A stretch of 64,000 nt of DNA from Tsukamurella sp. TY48 (GTDB lineage Bacteria; Actinomycetota; Actinomycetes; Mycobacteriales; Mycobacteriaceae). The notes beneath the pieces were generated by a model. That model was not told where the DNA came from. It ran no database searches and saw only the letters and a program-made list of their open reading frames with translations. This document shows, in pieces, positions 24,671 through 33,406 of this stretch. The translations under genes and the position numbers were made by a program. Every line of letters starts with the position of its first letter. The stretch's first letter is position 1. The stretch is from assembly GCF_019656655.1 (NCBI RefSeq), contig NZ_BPMV01000001.1, forward strand, positions 1,178,001 through 1,242,000, read 5' to 3'.

Positions 24671-25505
24671 AGCGAGTCCGGCCCCGGTGCCTCCCCGTGC
24701 GCACGATCGCGGTGATCTCCGCGAACACCGCGTCCCAATCGAACATCACATCGGCGTAGTCGATCCGCAGCACGCGGTAGTCGCCCAGGGTCGCTGCCCG
24801 GTCCCGGCGATTGTCCGCCCGGCGCTGCTCGTCGTTGTGGTGGGCTCGGCTGTCGCACTCGATGATCAGCTTGTCGCCGACCAGCAGGTCGACCCGCCCC
24901 ACGTGAGCGATCTGCACCTGAGTCCGCACGCCCATGTGCGCGCGTCGCAGCCGGAACCGCACGATGGACTCGGTGCCGGATCCCGCCATCGGATCGAGCG
25001 CATCCAGAAGCGCGGACACCCGGCGTGGGGCACCGTCGAAACACTGCCGCAGATCACCGATCGAGTAGGGCCGGGGCATCCTGAGCGTGGAGTCGAGGAC
25101 GGCGACCAGGTAGTCCGGCGCAAGACAGTTCGCGGCGCACTGCAGCGCAAGGGGCAACGGGTCGACCGCCCGAACGGGAGTGGCGAGCGGACGGTGCGCG
25201 CGGCACGGCGCCCCGCGAGCGACCCGATGCGCCGGCCACCGCAGATGCACACGCCGATCGGGTGGCACCCACACCGGCGTGAAGGCCAGCGCCGAGACAC
25301 ATGTCACCGTCGCGAACGCACGAACAGCGGCGACCACCTGCGGGCGAGCTGTCGATGTCGCGTACCACCCGGGACGGATCACGGTGAAAGCCCCGGCATG
25401 GCGCAGCCTGCTGATCTCGACCGGATCGGCGCCGAGTCCGAGCAGCCGCCGGCGGGAGATGACGCCGCCATCCGCGTGCCGGGCGATCAGATCGAGAGTG
25501 TCCAT
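24654..25505 (-). CDS. AbiEi-like HTH plus DUF559 nuclease-like protein
   Basis: 283 residues. The N-terminal part (LDLIARHADGGVISRRRLLGLGADPVEI, then FTVIRPGWYAT) resembles the AbiEi antitoxin winged-helix domain. The C-terminal part (about 180-275) looks like the DUF559 Vsr/restriction-endonuclease fold: RVDLLVGDKLIIECDSRAHH, where D and E-X-D are candidate metal ligands, then RDRAATLGDYRVLRIDYADV. No partner AbiEii toxin is next to it. Its 3' end is built from the repeated CCGAATTCGTGA sequence. Such proteins are widespread in Mycobacteriales; the function is unknown. Confidence 0.65.
   Translation of the reverse strand: MDTLDLIARHADGGVISRRRLLGLGADPVEISRLRHAGAFTVIRPGWYATSTARPQVVAAVRAFATVTCVSALAFTPVWVPPDRRVHLRWPAHRVARGAPCRAHRPLATPVRAVDPLPLALQCAANCLAPDYLVAVLDSTLRMPRPYSIGDLRQCFDGAPRRVSALLDALDPMAGSGTESIVRFRLRRAHMGVRTQVQIAHVGRVDLLVGDKLIIECDSRAHHNDEQRRADNRRDRAATLGDYRVLRIDYADVMFDWDAVFAEITAIVRTGRHRGRTRFTNSG
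24659..24674. repeat. 16-bp direct repeat, left copy
   Basis: CCGAATTCGTGAAGCG, identical to 25664-25679. The two copies bracket the AbiEi/DUF559 gene about 1005 bp apart. Confidence 0.75.
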
Positions 25506-25663
25506 TTCCCGATCGTGCCGCCCGCTCCTCCGCGCACCTCGTCCCTGGAACTCCGCTGTGGAGAAAAGGCGGTTTCATACCCATCGCTGTGGACGGGCAC
25601 CGCTCACGATGTCGTGTTCTACGAGGTCACACCCCCGTATTCGGCCGCGTCATCGAGTTGAAG

Positions 25664-25679
25664 CCGAATTCGTGAAGCG
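25664..25679. repeat. 16-bp direct repeat, right copy
   Basis: CCGAATTCGTGAAGCG, identical to 24659-24674. It stands in the 182-bp gap upstream of the AbiEi/DUF559 gene, which is less GC-rich than the surroundings and also holds two CGCTGTGGA words (25554-25562, 25585-25593). Confidence 0.75.
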
Positions 25680-25687
25680 CCGGAACG

Positions 25688-26161
25688 CTACCGCGTGAGC
25701 AGCGGTTCGAGCGCCGCCCGCAGGGCGTAATCGTTGCGCGCCCACGCCTGCACGGTGGATCCGTCGGTCAGCTTCAGGCCCACGCCGTAGCGGCGCCGCG
25801 GGACCGCCGCCAGTTTGCCCATGGTGCGGGCGGAGCTCCACGCCGGGAAGTCCTCCGGCGTGGCCTTCTTGGGGTGATCGGGCGTCTTCCCGGGGAGGAT
25901 CTCGGCGATCTCCGCGACCGGGATCGTCTCGTCGCCGCAGCGCAGTTCCTCCGCGGTCAGAGCGACGCTGATGTGGGTGCGCCCCGCCGTCACCTGCAGC
26001 CAGACGAACAGCTGGGCCAGCGCGCCCAGCAGCAGCCACATCCACCAGTCACCCCAGCGGCCGATGAGCACGCCCTGCGTCACGATCATCGCGACGGTGA
26101 AGACGGGCGCGATGAAGAGCCACACGCGGGACAGTCCGCGCTCGGAGTACAGCTCGCTCAC
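25688..26161 (-). CDS. Membrane protein, DUF3093-like
   Basis: 157 residues, function unknown. Two N-terminal hydrophobic helices (VWLFIAPVFTVAMIVTQGVL and WWMWLLLGALAQLFVWLQV) are followed by a cytoplasmic domain with repeated beta strands (VALTAEELRCGDETIPVAEIAEI, YGVGLKLTDGSTVQAWARN). The layout fits DUF3093. It is co-transcribed with the membrane protein upstream, GTGA overlap, and stands downstream of hemB as in related genomes. Confidence 0.7.
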   Translation of the reverse strand: MSELYSERGLSRVWLFIAPVFTVAMIVTQGVLIGRWGDWWMWLLLGALAQLFVWLQVTAGRTHISVALTAEELRCGDETIPVAEIAEILPGKTPDHPKKATPEDFPAWSSARTMGKLAAVPRRRYGVGLKLTDGSTVQAWARNDYALRAALEPLLTR

Positions 26162-26751
26162 GCGGCGGTCCCGGGCTTGAAGTAGGCCAGCGCCTCCCGG
26201 GAGTTACCTGCGATCACCGCGCCCACCACGGCGACGGCGGCCAGGATCGACGGCACCGCCACCGTCGCCTGATCGGTCTGGAAGGCCCAGATCCCCAGCA
26301 TCACCACGAATCCCGCGACCAGCTGCAGCGCCACCCGCGTCCAGGACTGGCCGAGCCAATTCAGGTACACCAGGACCGCCACGCCGATCGCGACCAGCGC
26401 GGTGATCACCAGCGCCATGACGAACAGCGTGGTGTCGAACTTCTCGAAGGTCTCCAGCCCCGGCGACTTGTCCAGGTTGAAGCCCTCGGTCTTGCGGGCC
26501 TCGTCGTAGGCCCGGCGCAGTTCGGTGGAGCCGCGCACGGAGAAGGCCTCGGCGACGCGGGCCACCACGGAGGCGATGATCACGAAGATCCACAGCTGCA
26601 CCGACAGCGTCACATCGTCGGGCCGCGGGCCGCGCTCGGGCTTCGGCGCGGGCGGCGGACCGGGCCAGCTCGGCGGCTGCGGGCCTGGACCGGGCCACAC
26701 CGGGCCGGGCCAGCCGCCCTGCTGCGGACCCTGCTGCGGCCCCGTCACCAC
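26158..26751 (-). CDS. Membrane protein with Pro-rich N-terminus
   Basis: 197 residues. The first 40 are rich in Pro, Gly and Trp (repeated WPGP) and are probably disordered and cytoplasmic. Four hydrophobic segments follow, from [18 protein letters not shown] to [15 protein letters not shown]. Function unknown. It overlaps hemB by 7 bp and the DUF3093-like gene by 4 bp, so it belongs to the haem operon's distal end. Confidence 0.7.
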   Translation of the reverse strand: MVTGPQQGPQQGGWPGPVWPGPGPQPPSWPGPPPAPKPERGPRPDDVTLSVQLWIFVIIASVVARVAEAFSVRGSTELRRAYDEARKTEGFNLDKSPGLETFEKFDTTLFVMALVITALVAIGVAVLVYLNWLGQSWTRVALQLVAGFVVMLGIWAFQTDQATVAVPSILAAVAVVGAVIAGNSREALAYFKPGTAA

Positions 26752-27737
26752 TGACCCCGCGCGATCCGCTGGGCCGCCTCGACGGCCCAGTAGCTGAGCA
26801 CGATGTCGGCGCCGGCGCGGCGGATCGACAGCAGCGACTCGCGGACCGCGGCGTCACGGTCGATCCAGCCGTTCTGCGCGGCCGCGGTGATCATCGCGTA
26901 CTCGCCCGAGATCTGGTAGGCGGCAACGGGAACGGGCGAGACGGCGGCCACATCGGAGAGCACGTCCAGGTAGCTCATGGCGGGCTTGACCATCACCAGG
27001 TCGGCGCCCTCCGCCAGGTCGAGTTCCAACTCGCGCAGCGATTCCCGGCGGTTCGCGGCGTCCTGCTGATAGGTGCGGCGATCGCCCTCCAGCGACGAGC
27101 CGACGGCCTCGCGGAACGGGCCGTAGAACGCGGAGGCGTACTTCGCGGTGTACGCGAACAGCGAGACGTCCTCGTGCCCGGCGGCGTCGAGCGATTCGCG
27201 GAGCACGCCGATCTGGCCGTCCATCATCCCCGACGGTCCGAGCATGTGGGCGCCCGCCTCGGCCTGCGCGACCCCCATCAGGGCGTACCGCTCCAGCGTG
27301 GCGTCGTTGTCCACCCGGCCCCGCTCATCGAGCACGCCGCAGTGACCGTGATCGGTGAACTCGTCCAGGCAGGTGTCGGCCATCAGCACCGTCGCATCGC
27401 CCAGGTCCTCGCGGAGCACCCGCAGCGCCCGGTTGAGCACACCGTCGGGATCCCAGGAGGCGCTGCCCTCGGCGTCCTTATCGGCATCGTCGGGCACACC
27501 GAACAGCATCAGCCCGCCCACACCGGCGCGGACGGCCTCCTCGGCCGCGGCACGCAGCGAATCCGTGGTGTGCTGGAGCACGCCCGGCATCGACGAGATC
27601 GGCACCGCGGCGTCGATCCCGTCCCGGACGAACATCGGCAACACCAGCTGCCGGGGCTCCAGCGAGACCTCGGCGACCAACCTGCGGACGGCGGGCGTGG
27701 TGCGCAGCCGTCGCGGCCGCACCTGCGGGAAACTCAT
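26745..27737 (-). CDS. hemB: Delta-aminolevulinic acid dehydratase (porphobilinogen synthase)
   Basis: Condenses two 5-aminolevulinates to porphobilinogen, 330 residues. The metal-site segment [17 protein letters not shown] (about residues 118-134) has cysteines typical of the zinc-dependent type. The two active-site lysines stand in [15 protein letters not shown] (about residue 199) and [11 protein letters not shown] (about residue 252). The start ATG has no overlap with the cobA-hemD stop, 47 bp away. Confidence 0.96.
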   Translation of the reverse strand: MSFPQVRPRRLRTTPAVRRLVAEVSLEPRQLVLPMFVRDGIDAAVPISSMPGVLQHTTDSLRAAAEEAVRAGVGGLMLFGVPDDADKDAEGSASWDPDGVLNRALRVLREDLGDATVLMADTCLDEFTDHGHCGVLDERGRVDNDATLERYALMGVAQAEAGAHMLGPSGMMDGQIGVLRESLDAAGHEDVSLFAYTAKYASAFYGPFREAVGSSLEGDRRTYQQDAANRRESLRELELDLAEGADLVMVKPAMSYLDVLSDVAAVSPVPVAAYQISGEYAMITAAAQNGWIDRDAAVRESLLSIRRAGADIVLSYWAVEAAQRIARGQW

Positions 27738-27784
27738 GCCACCAGCCTACGTTCGGCGCGGGAAGCGGAGTGCGCGGGCCGCAG

Positions 27785-29491
27785 CTAGGACCGCGAGCGG
27801 CGCGGCTTCTTGCGCGGCGGGGGCAGCGTGCCCTCGGCGCGGAGCCGGGAGGCGTGCGCGGCCAGGGCCTCGACGAGGTCCTCCACCGACGCGGTCTCCG
27901 GCTGCACGTCCACGCGCAGGCCGAACTCGATCGCGGTCTCGGCCGTCTTCGGGCCGATGCACGCCACGATGGTGCGCGAGTGCGGCTTGCCCGCGATGCC
28001 CACCAGGTTGCGCACCGTGGAGCTCGAGGTGAAGCAGACCGCGTCGAAATCGCCGGTCTTGATCATCTCGCGGGTCGAGGCCGGGGGCGGCGCGGCGCGC
28101 ACCGTGCGGTACGCCGTCACATCGTCGATCTCCCAGCCGCGGTCGCGCAGGCCCTCGGCGAGGGTCTCGGTGGCGATATCGGCGCGCGGCAACAGCACCC
28201 GGTTGACCGGATCGAAGACGTCGTCGAAGGGCGGGAAGACCTCGAGCATGCCGAGGCTCGACTGCTCGCCCGTGGGCAGCAGCTCGGGCTCGATGCCGAA
28301 GGCGCGCACCTTGGCGGCGGTCTGCTCGCCCACGCAGGCGATCTTCACACCGGAGAAGGCGCGGGCGTCCAGGCCGAACTCGATGAACTTCTCCCACACG
28401 GCGCGCACGGCGTTCGTGGAGGTGAAGACCACCCACTGGTAGCGGCCGTCGACGAGGCCCTTCACGGCCCGCTCCATCTGGGCGGGGCTGCGCGGGGGCT
28501 CGACCGCGATGGTCGGGACCTCCATCGGGATGGCGCCGTGACCGCGCAGGCGGTTCGACATGTCGGCGGCCTGATCCTTGGTGCGGGGCACCAGCACGGT
28601 CCAGCCGTACAGGGCGCGCGACTCCCACCAGGAGAGTTTGTTGCGGGTTCCCACGACCTTGCCCACGGTGACCACCAGCGCGCCCGGCAGGCCGGCGGCG
28701 ACCTCGTTGAGCGTGGCCAGGGTGGCGTCCAGGGTCTTCTGCTTGCAGGTCGAGCCCTGGGTGGTGACCGCGACCGGGGTCTGCGGGGCCAGGCCGTTCT
28801 CCACCAGCGCGGAGGCGGCGTCGGCGAGGTGCTCGGCGGTCGCGCCCAGCACCAGGGGCGACGGGGCCGCGGCGAGCGCCGCCCAGTCCACCTCACCGCG
28901 CACATCGGCGACGGTGTGCGCCGACCCCAGCGCCATTCCGGCGTAGGCGGGCACGGCGGTGGCGGTCGACAGGCCCGGGATCACCTCGAAGGCGATCTGG
29001 GTGCGGGCCACGGCGTGGATCTCGGCGAGCACGGCGTCCGAGGACATCGGATCGCCGGCCACCAGCCGCACCACGTCCTGGCCGTGCCGGGCCTGCGTGA
29101 GCAGGGTCTTGGCGACCTCGGCCGGCTCGCCCAGCGCGGGCGCGACGGTGGCGGGGTTGCGGAAGGCGGGCTCGGCCTTGCGGCCCTTCGCGGTATCGGC
29201 GTCGGCGGCGTCACCGTCGGCCTCGACGGGCTCGGCCGGCAGCTCCACGCCCACCAGTTCCAGCACGGCGGCCGGAACGTCGGGGTCCGTGTAGACGGTG
29301 CGCGCCTGCGCGATAGTCTGCTGTGCACGCAGGGTGAGCAGTCCGGGGTCGCCCGGGCCGGAACCCACGAAGGTGATGCGTCCCGGCGCGGCGGCCTTAC
29401 CCCGCGCGGGCTTGCTCACCTTCGCGGCGGCGGGGCGGCTGGACACCGTGTCGGCGTCGGCTGCCTTCGCGGACTGTGCAGTGCGGCTCAT
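27785..29491 (-). CDS. hemD: CobA-HemD fusion: uroporphyrinogen-III C-methyltransferase and synthase
   Basis: Bifunctional protein of 568 residues. The N-terminal half carries the SAM-dependent methyltransferase signature FVGSGPGDPGLLTLRAQ (near residue 42) and VRLVAGDPMSSDAV, leading to precorrin-2 and sirohaem. The C-terminal half (about 290-555) is uroporphyrinogen-III synthase, cyclising hydroxymethylbilane made by HemC, with strands such as VVFTSTNAVRAVWE and AVCFTSSSTVRNL. Ends in a basic tail (PPPRKKPRRSRS). Order hemA-hemC-cobA/hemD-hemB is the mycobacterial one. Confidence 0.94.
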   Translation of the reverse strand: MSRTAQSAKAADADTVSSRPAAAKVSKPARGKAAAPGRITFVGSGPGDPGLLTLRAQQTIAQARTVYTDPDVPAAVLELVGVELPAEPVEADGDAADADTAKGRKAEPAFRNPATVAPALGEPAEVAKTLLTQARHGQDVVRLVAGDPMSSDAVLAEIHAVARTQIAFEVIPGLSTATAVPAYAGMALGSAHTVADVRGEVDWAALAAAPSPLVLGATAEHLADAASALVENGLAPQTPVAVTTQGSTCKQKTLDATLATLNEVAAGLPGALVVTVGKVVGTRNKLSWWESRALYGWTVLVPRTKDQAADMSNRLRGHGAIPMEVPTIAVEPPRSPAQMERAVKGLVDGRYQWVVFTSTNAVRAVWEKFIEFGLDARAFSGVKIACVGEQTAAKVRAFGIEPELLPTGEQSSLGMLEVFPPFDDVFDPVNRVLLPRADIATETLAEGLRDRGWEIDDVTAYRTVRAAPPPASTREMIKTGDFDAVCFTSSSTVRNLVGIAGKPHSRTIVACIGPKTAETAIEFGLRVDVQPETASVEDLVEALAAHASRLRAEGTLPPPRKKPRRSRS

Positions 29492-29584
29492 GTATCGGCT
29501 CCCAGTAGTCCTGTTAGCGGTGCGTGCGCGCGGCCGTGACCTAAGACCGCGTGCGCGCTGCGGGCAGGGCGCTCGTTCGAGGTG

Positions 29585-30529
29585 CTACGCGAGCAGTTCG
29601 CGTGCGCCCAGGTCGAGCAGCTCCCGTGCCAGCGCGATGCCCAGCGCGCCGGCGTCGCCCACCGGACCGACAGCGGAGGCTCGGACCGAATCGGAGCCGT
29701 CTGCCGCGAGCGCGATGCCGCGCAGTGACAGCTCCTCGAAGATCCGACCGTCGTCGTCGAGGGACTCGACGACTTCCGCGATCGCACCGACGGGCGCGGT
29801 GCAGCCGGCTTCCAGTTCGGCGAGCAGGGCTCGTTCGGCGGTGACCGCCGCGCGAGTCCAGTGATCGTCGAGCTCCGAGAGCACGGACTGCAGCTTCGCA
29901 TCGCCTCGGCGGCACTCCACGGCGAGCGCGCCCTGGGCGGGCGCCGGAAGCATCTGCACCGGGTCGAGCGCCTCCGTCACCTCGTTATGGCGACCGATTC
30001 GCTTGAGTCCGGCGAGTGCGACCACGATCGCGTCGAGTTCGCCATCCGCGACTTTGCGTAACCGAGAATCAAGATTGCCTCGTAGGGGGCGGATTTCCAA
30101 ACCCAGACCCAGTGCTGTAAGCTGCGTCGCCCGGCGCGGGCTGGAGGTGCCGATCACGGCGCCCGCGGGCAGCTCACCGAGCACCATGCCGTCGCGGGCC
30201 ACGAGGGCGTCGCGGGAGTCCTCACGGGGCGGCACGGCGGCCAGCACGAGCCGATCGTCGGGGGCCGTCGGCAGGTCCTTGTAGGAGTGCACGGCCACGT
30301 CGACCTCGTCGTTCGCCAGCGCATCGCGCAGCGCGGAGGTGAAGACGCCGACGCCGATCTTCTCCACAGGGTCGGAGCTGAGGTCACCCGGCGTGGTCAC
30401 GATGACCAGCTCGGCGGGGTGCCCGGCGGCGATCAGGGCGTCGCGCACGGTACCGGCCTGCGTGGTGGCCAGCAGCGAGCCACGCGTACCGATGCGGAGC
30501 GGGTTCGGCAGGGTGTCGGAGTCAGACAC
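29585..30529 (-). CDS. hemC: Porphobilinogen deaminase (hydroxymethylbilane synthase)
   Basis: Polymerises four porphobilinogens into hydroxymethylbilane, 314 residues. Motifs: [14 protein letters not shown] near the start, the catalytic Asp in [21 protein letters not shown], and the cofactor cysteine in [11 protein letters not shown] (about residue 250), to which the dipyrromethane is attached. The GTG start overlaps the hemA end by 8 bp. Confidence 0.96.
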   Translation of the reverse strand: MSDSDTLPNPLRIGTRGSLLATTQAGTVRDALIAAGHPAELVIVTTPGDLSSDPVEKIGVGVFTSALRDALANDEVDVAVHSYKDLPTAPDDRLVLAAVPPREDSRDALVARDGMVLGELPAGAVIGTSSPRRATQLTALGLGLEIRPLRGNLDSRLRKVADGELDAIVVALAGLKRIGRHNEVTEALDPVQMLPAPAQGALAVECRRGDAKLQSVLSELDDHWTRAAVTAERALLAELEAGCTAPVGAIAEVVESLDDDGRIFEELSLRGIALAADGSDSVRASAVGPVGDAGALGIALARELLDLGARELLA

Positions 30530-31859
30530 TTCGCTCGTCGGATCCTTCGGTTGCGGAGACGGCGCCCGTGGCGCCCGGCTTGAGTTCGAACAGCTCGCGC
30601 AGCGCCTCGGCGTACGAGTCGCCGCCCGGGGTGGCGGCGAGCTGCTTCACGCGCACCGTGGGGGCGTGCAGGAGCTTGTCGACGACGCGGCGCACCGTCT
30701 GCGCCACCTCGTCACGGTCGGTTCCCTCGAGGCCCGGCAGACGCGAATCCAGGCGCAGCAGTTCGGCTTCCACCACCTCGGCCGCGCGGCGACGCAGCGC
30801 CGTGACGGTGGGGGTCACCTCGGCCGAGCGTTGCGCCGAGAGGTACTCGGCCAGCTCGTCGAGGACGATCCGGCGCGCCTTCTCGGCGTCCTCCTCGGCG
30901 GCCTGGGTATCGGGCTCGCGGGAGAGCGCGTCGATGTCGATCACGGTGACGCCGGGCAGCCCGGCCACGGCGGGATCCACATCGCGGGGCAGGCCCAGAT
31001 CGCACACCACGAGATCGGTGTCGACGGTGCGCTGCGCCAGCGCGGAGTGCACGTCCGCGAGGCTCACGACGCTGCCGACGGCGCCGGTGCACGCGATCAG
31101 CACATCGGCGTCGGCGAGGGCCACCACGAGGTCGTCCATGGCCACGCCGCGGGCGGCGGCGACGCCACCGTCGAGGGCGGCCTGGGCGAGGCGGTCGGCC
31201 TTGTCCTGCGTGCGGTTGGCGACGGTGACGTCGGCGGCTCCCGCGCGGGCCAGGTGCGCCACGGCGAGGCCGCCCATCGCCCCGGCGCCCACGACGAGGG
31301 CGCGGCCGATGTCGGCGCCCTGCGGGGCGAGCACGGCGCGAGCGCGGTCCAGGGCCACGGAGACCACCGAGGCGCCGGCCTTGTCGATGCCGGTGTCGGT
31401 GTGCACCCGCTTGCCCACGTGCAGGGCGCGCTGCGCCAGGTCATGGATGACGCGGCCGGCCACCTGATGCTCGTCGGAGGCGGCGTAGGCGCCGCGGATC
31501 TGGCCGAGGATCTGCTGCTCCCCCACGACCATCGAGTCGAGGCCGCTGGCCACCGAGAACAGGTGCTGCACGGCCGCCTCGGAGTACCGGACGAAGGCGT
31601 GCTTGCTCAGATCGTTGATGGTGAGCCCGGAGCGCTGCGAGAGGACGTCGGAGACGGCCTCGAGCGCGGGGTGGAAGGCCTCGACGACGGCGTAGATCTC
31701 CACGCGGTTGCAGGTGGTGACCACCATGACCTCGTCGATGTGGGGCGACTCCATGAGCTGCGCCAGCACCTTGGGGCGATCGGTCTCGGTGATAGCCAAT
31801 CGCTCAAGGACCGACACCGGCGCGCTGCGGTGCGACGCGCCGAACAGCAGAACCGACAC
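30522..31859 (-). CDS. hemA: Glutamyl-tRNA reductase
   Basis: Reduces glutamyl-tRNA(Glu) to glutamate-1-semialdehyde, entry step of haem synthesis, with NADPH. 445 residues. The catalytic Cys lies in [13 protein letters not shown] (about residue 50); [13 protein letters not shown] and the NADPH domain [21 protein letters not shown] follow, and the C-terminal dimerisation helices are present. The GTG start has a GAAGGAG site 8 nt upstream. Its leader holds a dyad at 31891-31907. Confidence 0.96.
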   Translation of the reverse strand: MSVLLFGASHRSAPVSVLERLAITETDRPKVLAQLMESPHIDEVMVVTTCNRVEIYAVVEAFHPALEAVSDVLSQRSGLTINDLSKHAFVRYSEAAVQHLFSVASGLDSMVVGEQQILGQIRGAYAASDEHQVAGRVIHDLAQRALHVGKRVHTDTGIDKAGASVVSVALDRARAVLAPQGADIGRALVVGAGAMGGLAVAHLARAGAADVTVANRTQDKADRLAQAALDGGVAAARGVAMDDLVVALADADVLIACTGAVGSVVSLADVHSALAQRTVDTDLVVCDLGLPRDVDPAVAGLPGVTVIDIDALSREPDTQAAEEDAEKARRIVLDELAEYLSAQRSAEVTPTVTALRRRAAEVVEAELLRLDSRLPGLEGTDRDEVAQTVRRVVDKLLHAPTVRVKQLAATPGGDSYAEALRELFELKPGATGAVSATEGSDERSV

Positions 31860-31890
31860 CCTGACTGCTCCTTCGCAGAACTCACGCGGG

Positions 31891-31907
31891 AACTACAGAA
31901 CGTAGTT
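31891..31907. promoter_or_regulatory. Dyad in the hemA leader
   Basis: AACTAC-AGAAC-GTAGTT is a 6-5-6 dyad 32-48 bp upstream of the hemA GTG. A TACGTT on the minus strand within it could be a -10 box. It may be an operator for the haem operon. Confidence 0.4.
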
Positions 31908-31998
31908 TGTCCCGTTACCTGCACGGTACCCCCGATCGGCCGCTGAGGGAAAACGCGCGCAGGCTTACCTATCCCCCACGCCCGGTGTTAACGGGCGT

Positions 31999-32265
31999 TC
32001 ACGCCGCGAGATCGGCGCGCAGCCGCGCCGCGTCGACCTCCCAGTAGCTGTGCTGCTCACCGTCGAGCAGCACCACCGGCAGCATGTCGCCGTATTCGGC
32101 GCGCAGCTCGTTGTTGCCGGGGGCGTCGACGTCCACCTGCAGGTATTCGACGGTGCGCTGATCGCGCGCGAGCTCCGCGAGGAGCTCGGTGAGCTCCTCG
32201 TGGGCGCGGGCGCACATGCCGCAGCCCTCGCGGGTGAGCAGGGTGACGGTGGGAAACGCTGCCAT
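31999..32265 (-). CDS. Glutaredoxin-like thiol protein (Rv0508-like)
   Basis: Thioredoxin-fold protein of 88 residues. The redox motif is REGCGMC (residues 12-18) and the fold closes with DMLPVVLLDG, where the cis-Pro lies. It is likely a small cytoplasmic disulfide reductase, but its client is unknown. It precedes hemA on the same strand by 139 bp and so may or may not share its promoter. A weak GACACT box lies 6 nt before its ATG. Confidence 0.85.
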   Translation of the reverse strand: MAAFPTVTLLTREGCGMCARAHEELTELLAELARDQRTVEYLQVDVDAPGNNELRAEYGDMLPVVLLDGEQHSYWEVDAARLRADLAA

Positions 32266-32302
32266 GTGTCGAGTGTCCCACCCGGCGCTCGGCGCGCGCC
32301 GC

Positions 32303-32308
32303 TAAGGT
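32303..32308 (+). promoter_or_regulatory. -10 box TAAGGT before the serB1-like gene
   Basis: TAAGGT with a start point near 32315 gives a leader of about 27 nt containing GGAGG (32331-32335), spaced 6 nt from the GTG at 32342. So this gene is leadered, unlike many neighbours. Confidence 0.5.
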
Positions 32309-32341
32309 TGAGAGACATCAGTCGCGAGTGGGAGGTGGCCA

Positions 32342-33229
32342 GTGTCAGACCAGGCCAGCGCCGAAGAGATTCGGCAGAGCGAGGCGGGCGAGGCGAGTGC
32401 CGACGCCGCCCATTCCCTGCTGCTCGAGAAGGAGGGCCGCGAAGAGGGGGCGGTTCCACCCGATCTCACCGCGGCGGCGTTCTTCGACGTGGACAACACC
32501 ATGGTCCAGGGCGCGTCCATCGTGCACTTCGCTCGCGGCCTCGCGGCACGCAACTACTTCAGCTACTCCGATCTGGCGTCGGCGATCTGGGCGCAGGCCA
32601 AGTTCCGGCTCACCGGCAAGGAGAACAGCGACGACGTGGCCGCCGGCCGCGAGAAGGCGCTGTCCTTCATCGCCGGCCGGTCCACCGAGGAGCTCAAGGC
32701 CGTCGGCGAGGAGATCTACGACGAGATCATCGCCGACAAGATCTGGCCCGGCACCCGCGCGCTGGCGCAGATGCACCTCGATGCCGGCCAGCAGGTGTGG
32801 CTGGTGACCGCCACCCCGGTGGAGCTGGCGCAGACCATCGCCGACCGGCTGGGGCTCACCGGCGCGCTCGGCACCGTCGCCGAATCGCAGGACGGGGTGT
32901 TCACCGGCAAGCTCGTGGGCGACATCCTGCACGGCCTGGGCAAGGCGCACGCCGTCCGGTCGCTGGCGATCCGGGAGGGCCTGAACCTCAAGCGCTGCAC
33001 CGCCTACAGCGATTCCCACAACGACGTGCCGATGCTCTCGCTGTGCGGCACGGCCGTGGCCATCAACCCCGATTCGGATCTGCGTGAGGTGGCGCGGGTG
33101 CGGGGCTGGGAGATCCGCGACTACCGCACCGGCCGCAAGGCCGCGAAGATCGGCGTCCCCACCGCGTTGGGCGTGGGCGTGGCCGTCGGCGGCGCCGCCG
33201 CGCTGATCAAGCACTTCAGCGACAACTGA
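32342..33229 (+). CDS. HAD-family phosphatase, SerB1-like
   Basis: 295 residues. The nucleophile motif is FFDVDNTM (about residues 48-55), the Thr/Ser motif is [13 protein letters not shown] (about 155), and the acidic motif is [12 protein letters not shown] (about 222). It belongs to HAD subfamily IB, annotated SerB1 or PlsC-linked phosphatase in mycobacteria (Rv0505c). The substrate could be phosphoserine or a lipid phosphate; a nearby PlsC acyltransferase makes the latter possible. The C-terminal hydrophobic tail [15 protein letters not shown] may touch the membrane. Confidence 0.85.
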   Translation: MSDQASAEEIRQSEAGEASADAAHSLLLEKEGREEGAVPPDLTAAAFFDVDNTMVQGASIVHFARGLAARNYFSYSDLASAIWAQAKFRLTGKENSDDVAAGREKALSFIAGRSTEELKAVGEEIYDEIIADKIWPGTRALAQMHLDAGQQVWLVTATPVELAQTIADRLGLTGALGTVAESQDGVFTGKLVGDILHGLGKAHAVRSLAIREGLNLKRCTAYSDSHNDVPMLSLCGTAVAINPDSDLREVARVRGWEIRDYRTGRKAAKIGVPTALGVGVAVGGAAALIKHFSDN

Positions 33230-33266
33230 TTCCGCCCCGCCGAGGGGTGTGGCCGTTCTCGCGCGT

Positions 33267-33283
33267 TATGCAGGTTCTGCATA
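33267..33283. repeat. 17-bp perfect dyad between convergent genes
   Basis: TATGCAG-GTT-CTGCATA, 7-3-7, stands 38 bp past the SerB1-like stop in a 177-bp convergent gap. It has no T-tract. Its function is unknown. Confidence 0.7.
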
Positions 33284-33378
33284 CCCGCCCGGTCCCGCCG
33301 TCGAAACTGCGATTCGGTACGCCGAGGGCCGCTGTCGCGGATATTTCCGCAGTCTCGACGGTGCACCTGCCGTTGAAT

Positions 33379-33398
33379 CTGCTCCTCTCCGGGAGCAG
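33379..33398. terminator. Hairpin before the PlsC stop
   Basis: CTGCTCC-TCTCCG-GGAGCAG lies 9 bp beyond the 3' end of the acyltransferase gene (stop at 33407), positioned to end that transcript. No T-run is present. Confidence 0.45.
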
Positions 33399-33406
33399 CC
33401 GCGGGA

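Noticed and set aside
24654-25505. Complete AbiE toxin-antitoxin system
   Set aside because: No nucleotidyltransferase toxin gene lies next to it; only an AbiEi-like HTH is seen.
25554-25593. Two CGCTGTGGA words as DnaA boxes or an origin
   Set aside because: Only two partial matches, no cluster and no dnaA or dnaN gene in the window.
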